64,000 nucleotides of DNA, from contig NZ_JAJKFV010000009.1 in assembly GCF_020966775.1 (NCBI RefSeq), positions 289,467 to 353,466 on the forward strand, given 5' to 3'. Positions 56,258 to 64,000 of the stretch are shown here, in pieces. Under the pieces are notes generated by a model. That model was given only the letters and a program-made list of their open reading frames with translations, had not been told where the DNA came from and searched no databases. A program made the position numbers and the translations under genes. The DNA is from Rhodopirellula halodulae (lineage in GTDB: Bacteria > Planctomycetota > Planctomycetia > Pirellulales > Pirellulaceae). Position 1 is the first letter of the stretch. Each line of letters begins with the position of its first letter.

Positions 56258-58155
56258 AGTTGGTGTTCATTTTCTTGCTTGCCCGATAAGTGTCCCTGCC
56301 ACAGACGATGGACTGCATTCGCATCGAAATGACCATCCGCCAACAGTCGGTCGCGATCCAAAAGATCTGCCGCCCAACCACGCAACGGGCCTCGCAGCCA
56401 ATGTGACAGCGGAATCGAGAAGCCCATTTTCGGTCGCTCCATCAATACCTTGGGAACATAGCGATGAACAATTTGCTTGAGCGCCCACTTCCCGTCGCCG
56501 TCGCGGACCTTCATGGCAAGAGGCATTCGCCAGGCGTGTTCGACCAATTGATGATCCAAGAGTGGGACCCTAGATTCCAAACTCGTTGCCATGGTCGCCC
56601 GATCGACTTTGGCCAAAATGTCACCTGGCAAATAAGTCACCATATCCAGGAACATCATCAACTCTTCGAACTGCATTCCATCACTCAAATTGCCGGATTC
56701 CGACAACCGATCTATTGGCTCTCGATGATTTTTCAGCAGGTTTAGTGGCAGCTGATTGACCGATGCCAGTCGTCGATAAAGGTCGACTGGTGAATCTGAA
56801 TGCAGAACCCCCGCAAGCTTATGAAGCTTGACACCCGGCAAAGCAAATTCACCACTTCGTCCGCGTAAAAAAGAGAATCGCTTGTAGATCTGGTCCCACT
56901 GCGTCGCTGGAACGCTCTGGATAACATGGGCCATCATTTTGCGAGACCAAACGGGAGCTCGTCTGATTCGGGACCAAAGACTGCCGGCACGGAAGTGCCT
57001 GTTGTATCCACCGAACAACTCGTCGCCACCATCGCCCGATAGTGCCACCGTCACATGTTGCCGGGTCAAATTTGCGACGAGGTAAGTCGGGACTTGAGAT
57101 GCGTCAGCAAATGGCTCACAAAACATCGTGCCCAGTTTGGGAATGACTTCCAGTGCGTCGTCCGGCGATAGAATCCACTCCGTATGATCGGTCCCCAGAT
57201 GTTTCGCGACTGCCCTCGCATGATCGGCTTCGTTGTAGAGTGGATCCTGCTGACCAATCGAAAACGTTTGAACAGGCTGATTGACCGACGCCGCCATCAT
57301 CGCCACGACCAAGGTTGAGTCGTAACCACCAGACAGAAAAGCTCCCAGTGGCACATCCGAAATCATTCGTGATGCCACTGATTGCCGGATCTGATCCTCG
57401 AGCCCGTCGAGCAATTGCTGCTCGGAACCAACCAGCGGATTCGCGAGTGCCTGCTCAACCACTGCTTGTGCGTCCCAGTAGAGATGCGAATCCGCGAGCT
57501 CCGCATGACCATGATTGACACGGAACGTCAGATGTTGTCCCGGTTCGAGTTTGCGGATTCCCTGGTAGATTGACCGAGGTGCTGCAACATAGTTGTATCG
57601 TAGATACGATGTTAGAGCTTCGTCATCGATGGGGTTCGAAAACCTTGGGAGGGAAGTGATCGCCTTCAGTTCGGAAGCAAACGCAAAAACGGGTTCGACC
57701 ATTCCTTGCACCTCACCATAATACAGCGGTTTTTCTCCCAGTCGGTCGATCGCTAAGTGAAGTTCCTCGCGATGGGTGTCATAGACGGCAAACGCGAACA
57801 TCCCGTTTAGCAACGGCAGCGTTTCGCTGACGCCAAGTTTGCCAATCGTTTCCAGCAACACCTCCGTGTCCGACTCAGTGCGGAAAGGGTGTCCAGACAA
57901 CTTCGCACGCAGTTCGCGAAAATTGTAGATCTCTCCATTGAAAACGATGACGTATCGCTCGCATCGCGAACGCATTGGTTGCGCGCTGATGACTCGCGGA
58001 TCGATGATGGACAAGCGTCGATGGCCGAGCGAGAGGAAGCGGTCGTCGCTCGTCCATGTCGCCCCGCCATCAGGGCCACGATGAATCAGCCGATCCGTCA
58101 TCTCGGTAATTCGGTCAGCTGAGCCGAGTCCTACGAAGCCAGTAAGGCCACACAT
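56212..58155 (-). CDS. asnB: glutamine-hydrolysing asparagine synthetase-like amidotransferase
   Basis: A 647-aa protein. The N-terminal glutaminase has Cys2 as nucleophile (MCGLTGFVG), with R-G-P-D-G and N-G-E-I-Y-N-F. The synthetase domain has the PP-loop SGGYDSTLV (about 268-276). The family C-terminus (RAPVWSRKM..., VDRATMATSLESRVPLLDH) is present. It is normal in length. Inside polysaccharide loci such proteins often amidate uronic acids or other sugar carboxylates instead of making free Asn. That is inference from context. Confidence 0.92.
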   Translation of the reverse strand: MCGLTGFVGLGSADRITEMTDRLIHRGPDGGATWTSDDRFLSLGHRRLSIIDPRVISAQPMRSRCERYVIVFNGEIYNFRELRAKLSGHPFRTESDTEVLLETIGKLGVSETLPLLNGMFAFAVYDTHREELHLAIDRLGEKPLYYGEVQGMVEPVFAFASELKAITSLPRFSNPIDDEALTSYLRYNYVAAPRSIYQGIRKLEPGQHLTFRVNHGHAELADSHLYWDAQAVVEQALANPLVGSEQQLLDGLEDQIRQSVASRMISDVPLGAFLSGGYDSTLVVAMMAASVNQPVQTFSIGQQDPLYNEADHARAVAKHLGTDHTEWILSPDDALEVIPKLGTMFCEPFADASQVPTYLVANLTRQHVTVALSGDGGDELFGGYNRHFRAGSLWSRIRRAPVWSRKMMAHVIQSVPATQWDQIYKRFSFLRGRSGEFALPGVKLHKLAGVLHSDSPVDLYRRLASVNQLPLNLLKNHREPIDRLSESGNLSDGMQFEELMMFLDMVTYLPGDILAKVDRATMATSLESRVPLLDHQLVEHAWRMPLAMKVRDGDGKWALKQIVHRYVPKVLMERPKMGFSIPLSHWLRGPLRGWAADLLDRDRLLADGHFDANAVHRLWQGHLSGKQENEHQLWAVLMFQCWRASQT

Positions 58156-58255
58156 CAGCTAGCTAGTCCCCGGAAGCTGATTGATGTTTTCGGGCGGCAA
58201 AGCACACCGCTTTTATCGTATTGGGACCTAAACAATCCGAATTTTGCAAACGAGC

Positions 58256-59311
58256 TCATTGGCGAATCAACGATTCAAAAATTGACTCATACGCATCTGC
58301 TGCTACCGGTAGTGAATAGCGTTCCACCGCCGTTTGGCGAGCCAACGTTCCCATGCGCGCTCGCAAGTCACGATCAGAAAGAAGTTGATCGAGTGGCTCT
58401 GCCCAATTTTCATTGTGTGCCAAAAAGCCGTTTTCGCCATCGGTGACGACTTCCTCGTTCATTCCAATTGCGGAGCTGACCGTGGCAATTCCGACCGCCT
58501 GGTATTGAATCAACTTGAACGCACATTTCCCTCGCGACCAATCTTGGTTGGATAGCGGCATCAGACCGATGTCAAACGATTGGAGTATTTCAATTTCCCG
58601 TTCGGGACTCCAACGCTGGAAGCTCGCACCAAGCTTGTTGAGCAGATCATCGTTTTGGACATCGCTACAAAGACAAACTTCAAAGTCATGCTTTCTTCGA
58701 AGCTCGGTGATCGCAGGAACCAGTTGTTCCAAGAAGCGAAGATTGGTTGCTGTCCCCATCCATCCAATGCGGAGCGGCCAGTCCGATGGTTTTTCAATCG
58801 GCACGTATCGGTCCGTGTCAATGCATGTTGGAATGACTGACACAGGGGTGTCTGCTTTTACATGACTAGCGAGCCATGAGTTCCCAGCCACGACATGAGC
58901 AGAACGCTCAAAGATTCGGTTCAGTGCTGCCCGGCGTGAACGGCTTTCACGCAAGTACGGGTCCATGAAAATGGCATCGTCAAAGTCAAACACAACTTTC
59001 TTGTTGCGGCCGCTTAAAATTGATTCCGGAGTGCCCCAGGTCGGAATCGCCAGGCGTTGCAGGAGCACTGGAATATCAGACGGAAGCATTGCGGTTGTCA
59101 CGGCACGCTTGGCTCGACACGCGAAGCGATAGAGCTTCCGCAAACGCCAAGAAGGAATGCGTTGGTCAAAGGCTCCATAGCCATAGATGGATCTCGTCTG
59201 CCACCCACGCTGGCTCAGCAGGGATGCCACAGGATCCACTCGAAACCTCGTGGTCGGCGCAAGGGTGCCATCGCTGACAAATGTTACCCGTTTTGGACTA
59301 GGTTCAGACAA
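58256..59311 (-). CDS. glycosyltransferase, GT4-like
   Basis: A 351-aa protein with a TTG start. The N-terminus RVTFVSDGTLAPTTRFRV and a mid segment VVFDFDDAIFMDPY are typical of a GT group in exopolysaccharide loci. The C-terminal half has RIGWMGTATNLRFLEQLVPAI, then I-G-L-M-P-L-S, followed by K-L-I-Q-Y-Q-A-V-G. A canonical E-x7-E motif is weak, so the exact family (GT4 or a relative) is uncertain. It sits 100 bp upstream of asnB in the same block. Confidence 0.8.
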   Translation of the reverse strand: MSEPSPKRVTFVSDGTLAPTTRFRVDPVASLLSQRGWQTRSIYGYGAFDQRIPSWRLRKLYRFACRAKRAVTTAMLPSDIPVLLQRLAIPTWGTPESILSGRNKKVVFDFDDAIFMDPYLRESRSRRAALNRIFERSAHVVAGNSWLASHVKADTPVSVIPTCIDTDRYVPIEKPSDWPLRIGWMGTATNLRFLEQLVPAITELRRKHDFEVCLCSDVQNDDLLNKLGASFQRWSPEREIEILQSFDIGLMPLSNQDWSRGKCAFKLIQYQAVGIATVSSAIGMNEEVVTDGENGFLAHNENWAEPLDQLLSDRDLRARMGTLARQTAVERYSLPVAADAYESIFESLIRQ

Positions 59312-59426
59312 TAGAAAAGAAGTTGAAAGGGATCGCCGAAGAAATTGCTTGTATCGAACTATTTAGCCGGTTGTTACTGGCCGCAATTCCGGCCTCATTC
59401 GTCGAAATTGGCTTTGTTTGATGCAT

Positions 59427-60494
59427 TTAATAACGACTGCCGGACGGGAATCCAAATAGCCAAGTTTGATACGGGATGTACGTAAGCTGAAAAATCCATG
59501 ACTGCTGAGTCCACACGGCGAACAAAAGAAACAGTCCAGCATAGGGTGCGATAGAAAACAAGCGACGGTACTGATCATCTCGAAGCATAAAAGGGATTCG
59601 AGCAAAGATAACAGTTTGGATGGGGATCAAGTAGTATCCGAACCGGTCGGCAACCACAGTTGACAAAGCCACCAGTGGAACAAGTGCGAGCATCATCAGG
59701 CTTCCAAGACTGACCAGTTTGAACTCGTCTTTGAAACTCGCTTTCCAGGTTGACTTCAACATGAATTGGAAAAAGAGCGATGTCGCAACCAGAGTCATGA
59801 CGCGAAAGATTGCCCCGGCTGCTTCCACGTTGGATTCGATATAGCGGGACTGCATGACCTCAGCACTTCGAGTGCTTGCCAAGGCGATGACGCCGGGAAT
59901 AGCAAGTAGTCCACTAAGAATCAAGCGGTTTCGGGTGTATTCGCCGGTTACCAAGGGAGCAAGTAAAAGGAATACTAAAGCGCTATTGTGAAAACTGCCT
60001 CCGATGATAACGAAAGCAACAAAAGGGATGAGCTTTTTGTCAACAAAAGCGTTGTAGGCGAAGCATAGCATTCCGATCCCCATAGCTTGACGCACGGCTG
60101 ACATCGGCATGTTGATGATAAGGATTGGAAAACACAGGACAAAAAATCCCAGCGGATCTGGTTGTCGCTTTGCTAGTGCATGCAGCCCAGCGAAGAATAT
60201 CATTGACGAAAAGACATTGACCGAAGGGTAAGGCCAGTGCATTTCGTGGATAAACTCGTTCAGTAACCAGTATCCAGGCTCGCTTCTGGTCGACGCATCG
60301 AGATAGTCAGACCACTGTTGGATCCGGAAGATATTGAGGTAACCGCTCCAGTCTGGTCCTACTTCGAACCGAAATGCTGAAAACAGAAAAATCGAAATCA
60401 GGCAGGCTGAATACAGGAGTTTGCTGTTCTCCGTTCCGACGCGATTGCTGGAACGAATCAAAATCAAGGCAACGAAGATGATTAAATAGAGCAT
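59427..60494 (-). CDS. EpsG-like polysaccharide polymerase
   Basis: A 355-aa polytopic membrane protein with about ten hydrophobic segments. Motifs of the EpsG/Wzy family are visible: FRFEVGPDWSGY (about 42-53), S-A-V-R-Q-A-M-G-I-G (about 131-140) and the G-G-S-F-H-N-S-A-L-V segment (about 163-172). It should join repeat units of the exopolysaccharide. The gene is noticeably richer in A+T than neighbouring genes, as polymerase genes often are when exchanged between strains. Confidence 0.85.
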   Translation of the reverse strand: MLYLIIFVALILIRSSNRVGTENSKLLYSACLISIFLFSAFRFEVGPDWSGYLNIFRIQQWSDYLDASTRSEPGYWLLNEFIHEMHWPYPSVNVFSSMIFFAGLHALAKRQPDPLGFFVLCFPILIINMPMSAVRQAMGIGMLCFAYNAFVDKKLIPFVAFVIIGGSFHNSALVFLLLAPLVTGEYTRNRLILSGLLAIPGVIALASTRSAEVMQSRYIESNVEAAGAIFRVMTLVATSLFFQFMLKSTWKASFKDEFKLVSLGSLMMLALVPLVALSTVVADRFGYYLIPIQTVIFARIPFMLRDDQYRRLFSIAPYAGLFLLFAVWTQQSWIFQLTYIPYQTWLFGFPSGSRY

Positions 60495-60545
60495 GTGAAT
60501 TGTAAAACGTGTTTGTCGAACACCACTACACTCTCGTCTGCGGCA

Positions 60546-61745
60546 TCATGATGGACGAAGTATCCTCGCGTAAATGTCTTTGTACTTTTCGGTCCCCGAG
60601 TGGAGCGAAAAGGTCTCTTCAGCGGCGCGTCGACACCGTTGCGGTAGTTCGGGATCTCGTTCCAGTTGTTGAAGTGCTGACCACGCGCGGGGCATGTCAT
60701 CGAGCGTGTTTTCTTTGACCAGAACGCCCACTCTGTAGCGCTTGATGATACTCGCGACGTCACCGACACCCTCGTTGGCGACCACAGGGAGTCCACAACC
60801 GAGGATTTCGGCCATGCGAGTTGGCGAACGACCTAGTTCGGATATTGAGCCCCCCGCGTAGAACATCACAGATGCCGTGTGGCGCTGGACCGCCGATGGC
60901 ATCTGGTGCGGTTTCCGAGCTAAAATTTGTAGCCGTTCTCCCAGAAGGTCTTTTGGGTCGATCGACTCGCGGACCTGAGAAGCGTCGTCTCGGGTGACAA
61001 TTTCGAATTGTGCGTTGGGTGACTTTTTCGCGGCAACTTTAAAGAACGTCCTGAGCCAGTCCGTGCGAAACCAACCGCTCAAAACCGTCCCAATACAGGA
61101 ATAGATCGGTGGTTCGGCAGGACGCGAACTCGGTGGAGCAAATCGTTCCAGATCCGCACATGTCGGGATCACCACAATCCGCTGACCTTCTAACTCATCG
61201 GGATACGTTTCCCGCAAATATTCCACCGCTGCATGCGTCAGCGACACGACCGCCGCGGCTCGCTTCAAGCAGGTGCGCTCCGCCCAAACGATCGCTCGGT
61301 GCATCCACGAACCGCGTTTGAGTCTGCCAGCGGTGATCAATTCTTCGGGCCACAATGCCCGCATGTCAAAGATGAAAGGTGTACCCGTCAGTTTCCCGGC
61401 AACCATCGCCACAGCAGCGGGGATGTAACTGCGAGCATGGATCAGTTCTGCATTGCCACGGCGGATTTCGCGCAGGCAAAGCCATAGGAACGTCAGCATG
61501 CTCCACGCTGGAGCAAGCACCTTGGGCCGATGATGAAACGGTTGCGGAAGCCAGCGGATCCCATGCCGATCGCAGTCCTTCTGCACCCGCTGCACAGCCG
61601 TCTCGTCCGCCCAATCCTCTGGCTTCTCGAAGCTGATCAGGGTGATTTGATAGTCATTCGAAAGCCCACGCAGGTATGAGAGCACCTGCGACTGCCCGAG
61701 TGGTTCGAGCATGCCATTGCGAGTGATATAAAGTGTTGGGGTCAT
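60546..61745 (-). CDS. glycosyltransferase family 4 protein
   Basis: A 399-aa GT-B enzyme. The N-terminal part is G-M-L-E-P-L-G-Q-S-Q-V-L-S-Y-L, with HARSYIPAAVAM mid-domain and VSLTHAAVEYLRE. The C-terminal part contains the acceptor-region S-I-S-E-L-G-R-S-P-T-R-M-A-E-I-L-G-C-G-L-P-V-V-A motif, which fills the role of the GT4 E-x7-E site. Sugar specificity is unknown. Its ATG overlaps the stop of the upstream GT4 gene (ATGA), so the two are coupled. Confidence 0.88.
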   Translation of the reverse strand: MTPTLYITRNGMLEPLGQSQVLSYLRGLSNDYQITLISFEKPEDWADETAVQRVQKDCDRHGIRWLPQPFHHRPKVLAPAWSMLTFLWLCLREIRRGNAELIHARSYIPAAVAMVAGKLTGTPFIFDMRALWPEELITAGRLKRGSWMHRAIVWAERTCLKRAAAVVSLTHAAVEYLRETYPDELEGQRIVVIPTCADLERFAPPSSRPAEPPIYSCIGTVLSGWFRTDWLRTFFKVAAKKSPNAQFEIVTRDDASQVRESIDPKDLLGERLQILARKPHQMPSAVQRHTASVMFYAGGSISELGRSPTRMAEILGCGLPVVANEGVGDVASIIKRYRVGVLVKENTLDDMPRAWSALQQLERDPELPQRCRRAAEETFSLHSGTEKYKDIYARILRPS

Positions 61746-62836
61746 GACAACCCAAACGCATCAAGGTAGTGTTTGGCTGCAATCGTGGGAAGAAAGTCAT
61801 TCGCCCGATTCTGAAGAGCATCGAAATCATGCTCCTCCGACAATGAAGCGTCCATAGCTGCGGCCAAGGCCACTGCGTCACCAACGGGAGTCAATCTGCC
61901 CCAGCGTCCACCTTCCAAGATTTCTGCCGGTCCAGCTGGGCAATCCGTTGAGACCACCGGAGTGCCGGATGCAAGTGCTTCAACGATGACGTTCCCAAAC
62001 CCTTCAAAATTCGACGAAAGAACGAACAGATCCGCGGTCTGATAAAAGGCTGTGGGATTCGGGTGAAATCCAGCAAAGACAACTCTGTCCGCAATTCCAA
62101 GTTGATGACTGAGTTGCTGTAGTTCAGAACGCAATTCACCGTAACCAAGAATTAGCAACTCGGTTCCAACCGTCCTCATCATCGAAAACGCCCGAAGGAG
62201 TAGTTCATGATTCTTAACCTTTTTAAGTGTCCCCACGGTGATGATGCGCCCCCCCTTGGGGACAGACCAGAACGCACTCGCTTTCTCGAACTCGTCCGCT
62301 GTTGGCGTTGCACTCGGTGGGATCGGATTGTTGATCACACGAAATTGGTTCTCTGGCATACCCGATAGCTTTGCCATGTCTCGCACAACACCAGCGGAAA
62401 CGCCAACACGCGCGTGTGCCAATCGGTAGCCGGTTGCGGTGGAGCCGCGTAAACCCACGCGATGCGCATTCCCCCAGTCCCTGTATTGCGCTGAAAGAAT
62501 CCCGTGCTCGGAGATGATGACGCGGGTTCCGGTGTTGCTTGCAGCAAACGGCGCAATTGCGGTCAATGGCCACATTGCCGAACACAGTACGGTTGGCTGG
62601 CGGATGCGAAGATAGCTCCGCAGTGCAATAGGAACTGAACGCAAGCGGTCGCACGCAAGATCTACAACCGGGAAATCCTTTCTTGCCTCAGCCAACAATT
62701 CACCGCGCGCCTGGGCAAGCACAAACTCAACATTAAACCCTAAGTTGCAAAACTCCCTGGCTAGCGTCACTCGAATCCGCTCAACTCCACCTCCTCTGAG
62801 ATCCGGAGTTAAGAGTGCGATTAACTCACTTTGCAT
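61742..62836 (-). CDS. glycosyltransferase family 4 protein
   Basis: A 364-aa GT-B enzyme. The N-terminal Gly-rich loop GGGVERIRVTLAREF is classical for GT4. The C-terminal domain has V-G-T-L-K-K-V-K-N-H-E-L-L-L-R-A-F, then L-V-L-S-S-N-F-E-G-F-G-N-V-I-V-E-A-L-A-S-G-T-P-V-V, with the full E-x7-E pair. It is coupled to the next GT4 by a 4-bp overlap. Sugar donor and acceptor are unknown. Confidence 0.92.
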   Translation of the reverse strand: MQSELIALLTPDLRGGGVERIRVTLAREFCNLGFNVEFVLAQARGELLAEARKDFPVVDLACDRLRSVPIALRSYLRIRQPTVLCSAMWPLTAIAPFAASNTGTRVIISEHGILSAQYRDWGNAHRVGLRGSTATGYRLAHARVGVSAGVVRDMAKLSGMPENQFRVINNPIPPSATPTADEFEKASAFWSVPKGGRIITVGTLKKVKNHELLLRAFSMMRTVGTELLILGYGELRSELQQLSHQLGIADRVVFAGFHPNPTAFYQTADLFVLSSNFEGFGNVIVEALASGTPVVSTDCPAGPAEILEGGRWGRLTPVGDAVALAAAMDASLSEEHDFDALQNRANDFLPTIAAKHYLDAFGLS

Positions 62837-63088
62837 TAATGTCCCCAGAATTGCGAAAGGTAGAAGCTGTTAAGTGTGTTCATTTCAAAAGTATATCCGA
62901 CGGCATGAGCTGTAGCTGGGAGTTGTTGCACTCTGTGTTAGGATGGAAAGCTTGCGTCGCACAGTCAAAACCTCGGGACCAGCGACTGTGCAACCAAGCA
63001 TGGCCCGCATGCTCAATATCCGAAGGGAAAACCTGTAAACATTCGCAGCCGGTTGAAAGTGTCGACCGGCCGCTGGTCGATTTTGGTT

Positions 63089-63856
63089 TTACCGGTTCTT
63101 GTTCCACGCCACTTTGTTATTTGGGTCGAGCGTTTCGACGCGGAATCCTAGTTTGTTGAGTCGTGACGTTACCGGGCACCCCAATCCTCTCCGCGTAAGA
63201 TCTTCAAATACAACGCACTTTGTCTTTCCAAGAGTTCGTTCTCCTCCTTTGATGACCTGCTCCTCGGAGCCTTCGACGTCAATTTTCATCAGGTGAATCT
63301 CAGTTAGACCACGACAGACCTCATCGAGAGTCTTTGAGTAAATAGTAGTAGTCACACGCGCTTCCGTGGAATGCTTTCCGTATTCCTGAATGCTGGCCTG
63401 ACCGAACTTCCCCGTGGGAGCATTCGCGATTACTTCGCTTCCCGACATGTCCCACAACGCTGTCTCTGCGACTTCGACATTTTCCAAATGGTTTAAATGA
63501 ATATTGTCATAGAGCATCTGCATTGTTGGTGGGAACATCTCTACCGCCAATACTTTTCCCAGCTTACCGACGGAGTTTGCGGCCAGCACGGTGTAGAAGC
63601 CAATATTCGCCCCAACATCAACGAATGTGTCACCCATTCCCAGCTCATTCCGGAGAAGCTTGCCGATTGCGGGCTCTCTTGTTGGCGAAACTATCCAAAG
63701 ATCGTCGGAATGCTTTCGCAATGAGAAGGTGCCAATTGAATCCACCACCACATGTGCCTTCCGAACCAGAACTGGATTACGCCACTGCTGGAGATCACGG
63801 AGCGAGTCGAAAAGGCCGGCGATAGCTGAGTAGTACAACGTCAAAGAGTCTCGCAA
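63089..63856 (-). CDS. FkbM family methyltransferase
   Basis: A 255-aa SAM-dependent methyltransferase of the FkbM group with a TTG start. The SAM motif is D-V-G-A-N-I-G-F-Y-T-V-L-A-A (about 79-92), then V-E-M-F-P-P-T. The later K-I-D-V-E-G-S-E-E-Q-V-I-K-G-G signature is typical of this family, which often O-methylates sugars in surface polysaccharides. It is the most upstream minus-strand gene seen and is separated by 252 bp from the GT4 gene. That gap holds no obvious gene. Confidence 0.88.
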   Translation of the reverse strand: MRDSLTLYYSAIAGLFDSLRDLQQWRNPVLVRKAHVVVDSIGTFSLRKHSDDLWIVSPTREPAIGKLLRNELGMGDTFVDVGANIGFYTVLAANSVGKLGKVLAVEMFPPTMQMLYDNIHLNHLENVEVAETALWDMSGSEVIANAPTGKFGQASIQEYGKHSTEARVTTTIYSKTLDEVCRGLTEIHLMKIDVEGSEEQVIKGGERTLGKTKCVVFEDLTRRGLGCPVTSRLNKLGFRVETLDPNNKVAWNKNR

Positions 63857-63978
63857 AGTAGCACCACGAACTGACCCGAGAATGCGCCACCATCGCCTAA
63901 GAGCCTATCCGGAAACTGGTATTTGCTGAAAGCCTGATAAACGCGATACTTTGAGCTCCTCGAAGCAACGGAGTGTGC

Positions 63979-64000
63979 GATGACCGATGGCAACCGAAAA
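63979..64000 (+). other. possible start of a gene cut by the window end
   Basis: An ATG at 63979 follows a CGGAGTGTG segment and opens a frame that runs off the end. The preceding AAGAGCCTATCCGGAAACTG resembles the edge of some insertion sequences, so this could be a transposase start. There is too little sequence to be sure. Confidence 0.2.

Overview
The window looks like chromosomal DNA of a marine planctomycete of the Rhodopirellula/Pirellula type. The evidence is a YTV-repeat wall protein, a formylglycine sulfatase, a CBM9-like protein, very large secreted proteins carrying an LEERLMLAGD-type N-terminal motif or a dockerin, an exosortase of the planctomycete XrtU kind, and many non-AUG starts with weak Shine-Dalgarno sites. 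The genus is inferred from these families, not proven. No rRNA, CRISPR array or complete insertion sequence is visible. Two tRNAs, Ser(GCU) and Lys(UUU), lie at 24.5-24.8 kb.

Layout. 0-12 kb: a lipoprotein, an UPF0104-type membrane protein, MsrB, a secreted esterase, MscL, flavohemoglobin Hmp with a palindrome upstream, an S10 carboxypeptidase, a CBM9-like protein, a repeat-bearing secreted protein and a sulfatase. 12-24 kb: the redox repressor Rex, the YTV protein, a glutathione-peroxidase-like enzyme, two overlapping SDR genes, a membrane-anchored ferredoxin reductase, a TPR protein, IspG, a PPK2 kinase and a secreted LamG/DUF1080-like protein. 25-35 kb: an HscC-type Hsp70 operon with a tail-anchored protein and a J-like membrane protein, a DUF726 hydrolase, an EEP nuclease plus S4 pair, and a helical-repeat protein. 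35-46 kb: four secreted proteins, including a lectin/Calx-beta/sugar-dehydrogenase mosaic, a cadherin/dockerin protein and a Met-rich protein. 46-64 kb: a minus-strand exopolysaccharide locus running FkbM methyltransferase, two GT4 enzymes, an EpsG-like polymerase, a glycosyltransferase, asparagine synthetase, a DUF218 protein, a GT4 enzyme, a BY-kinase, an exosortase and a TPR protein.

The most unusual content is non-coding. Three repeat families fill the larger intergenic gaps. Family 1 is a roughly 212-bp element with imperfect terminal inverted repeats, tandemly arrayed at a period of about 301-305 bp in five clusters (16 full or partial copies). Family 2 is a 125-166-bp element with a different inverted-repeat end, arrayed on both sides of the BY-kinase gene. 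Family 3 is a roughly 157-bp tandem repeat that duplicates the 3' end of a TPR gene together with two conserved hairpins. Several stress and redox genes (msrB, hmp, gpx-like, rex, hscC) lie in the first half, but they form separate transcription units, not one system.
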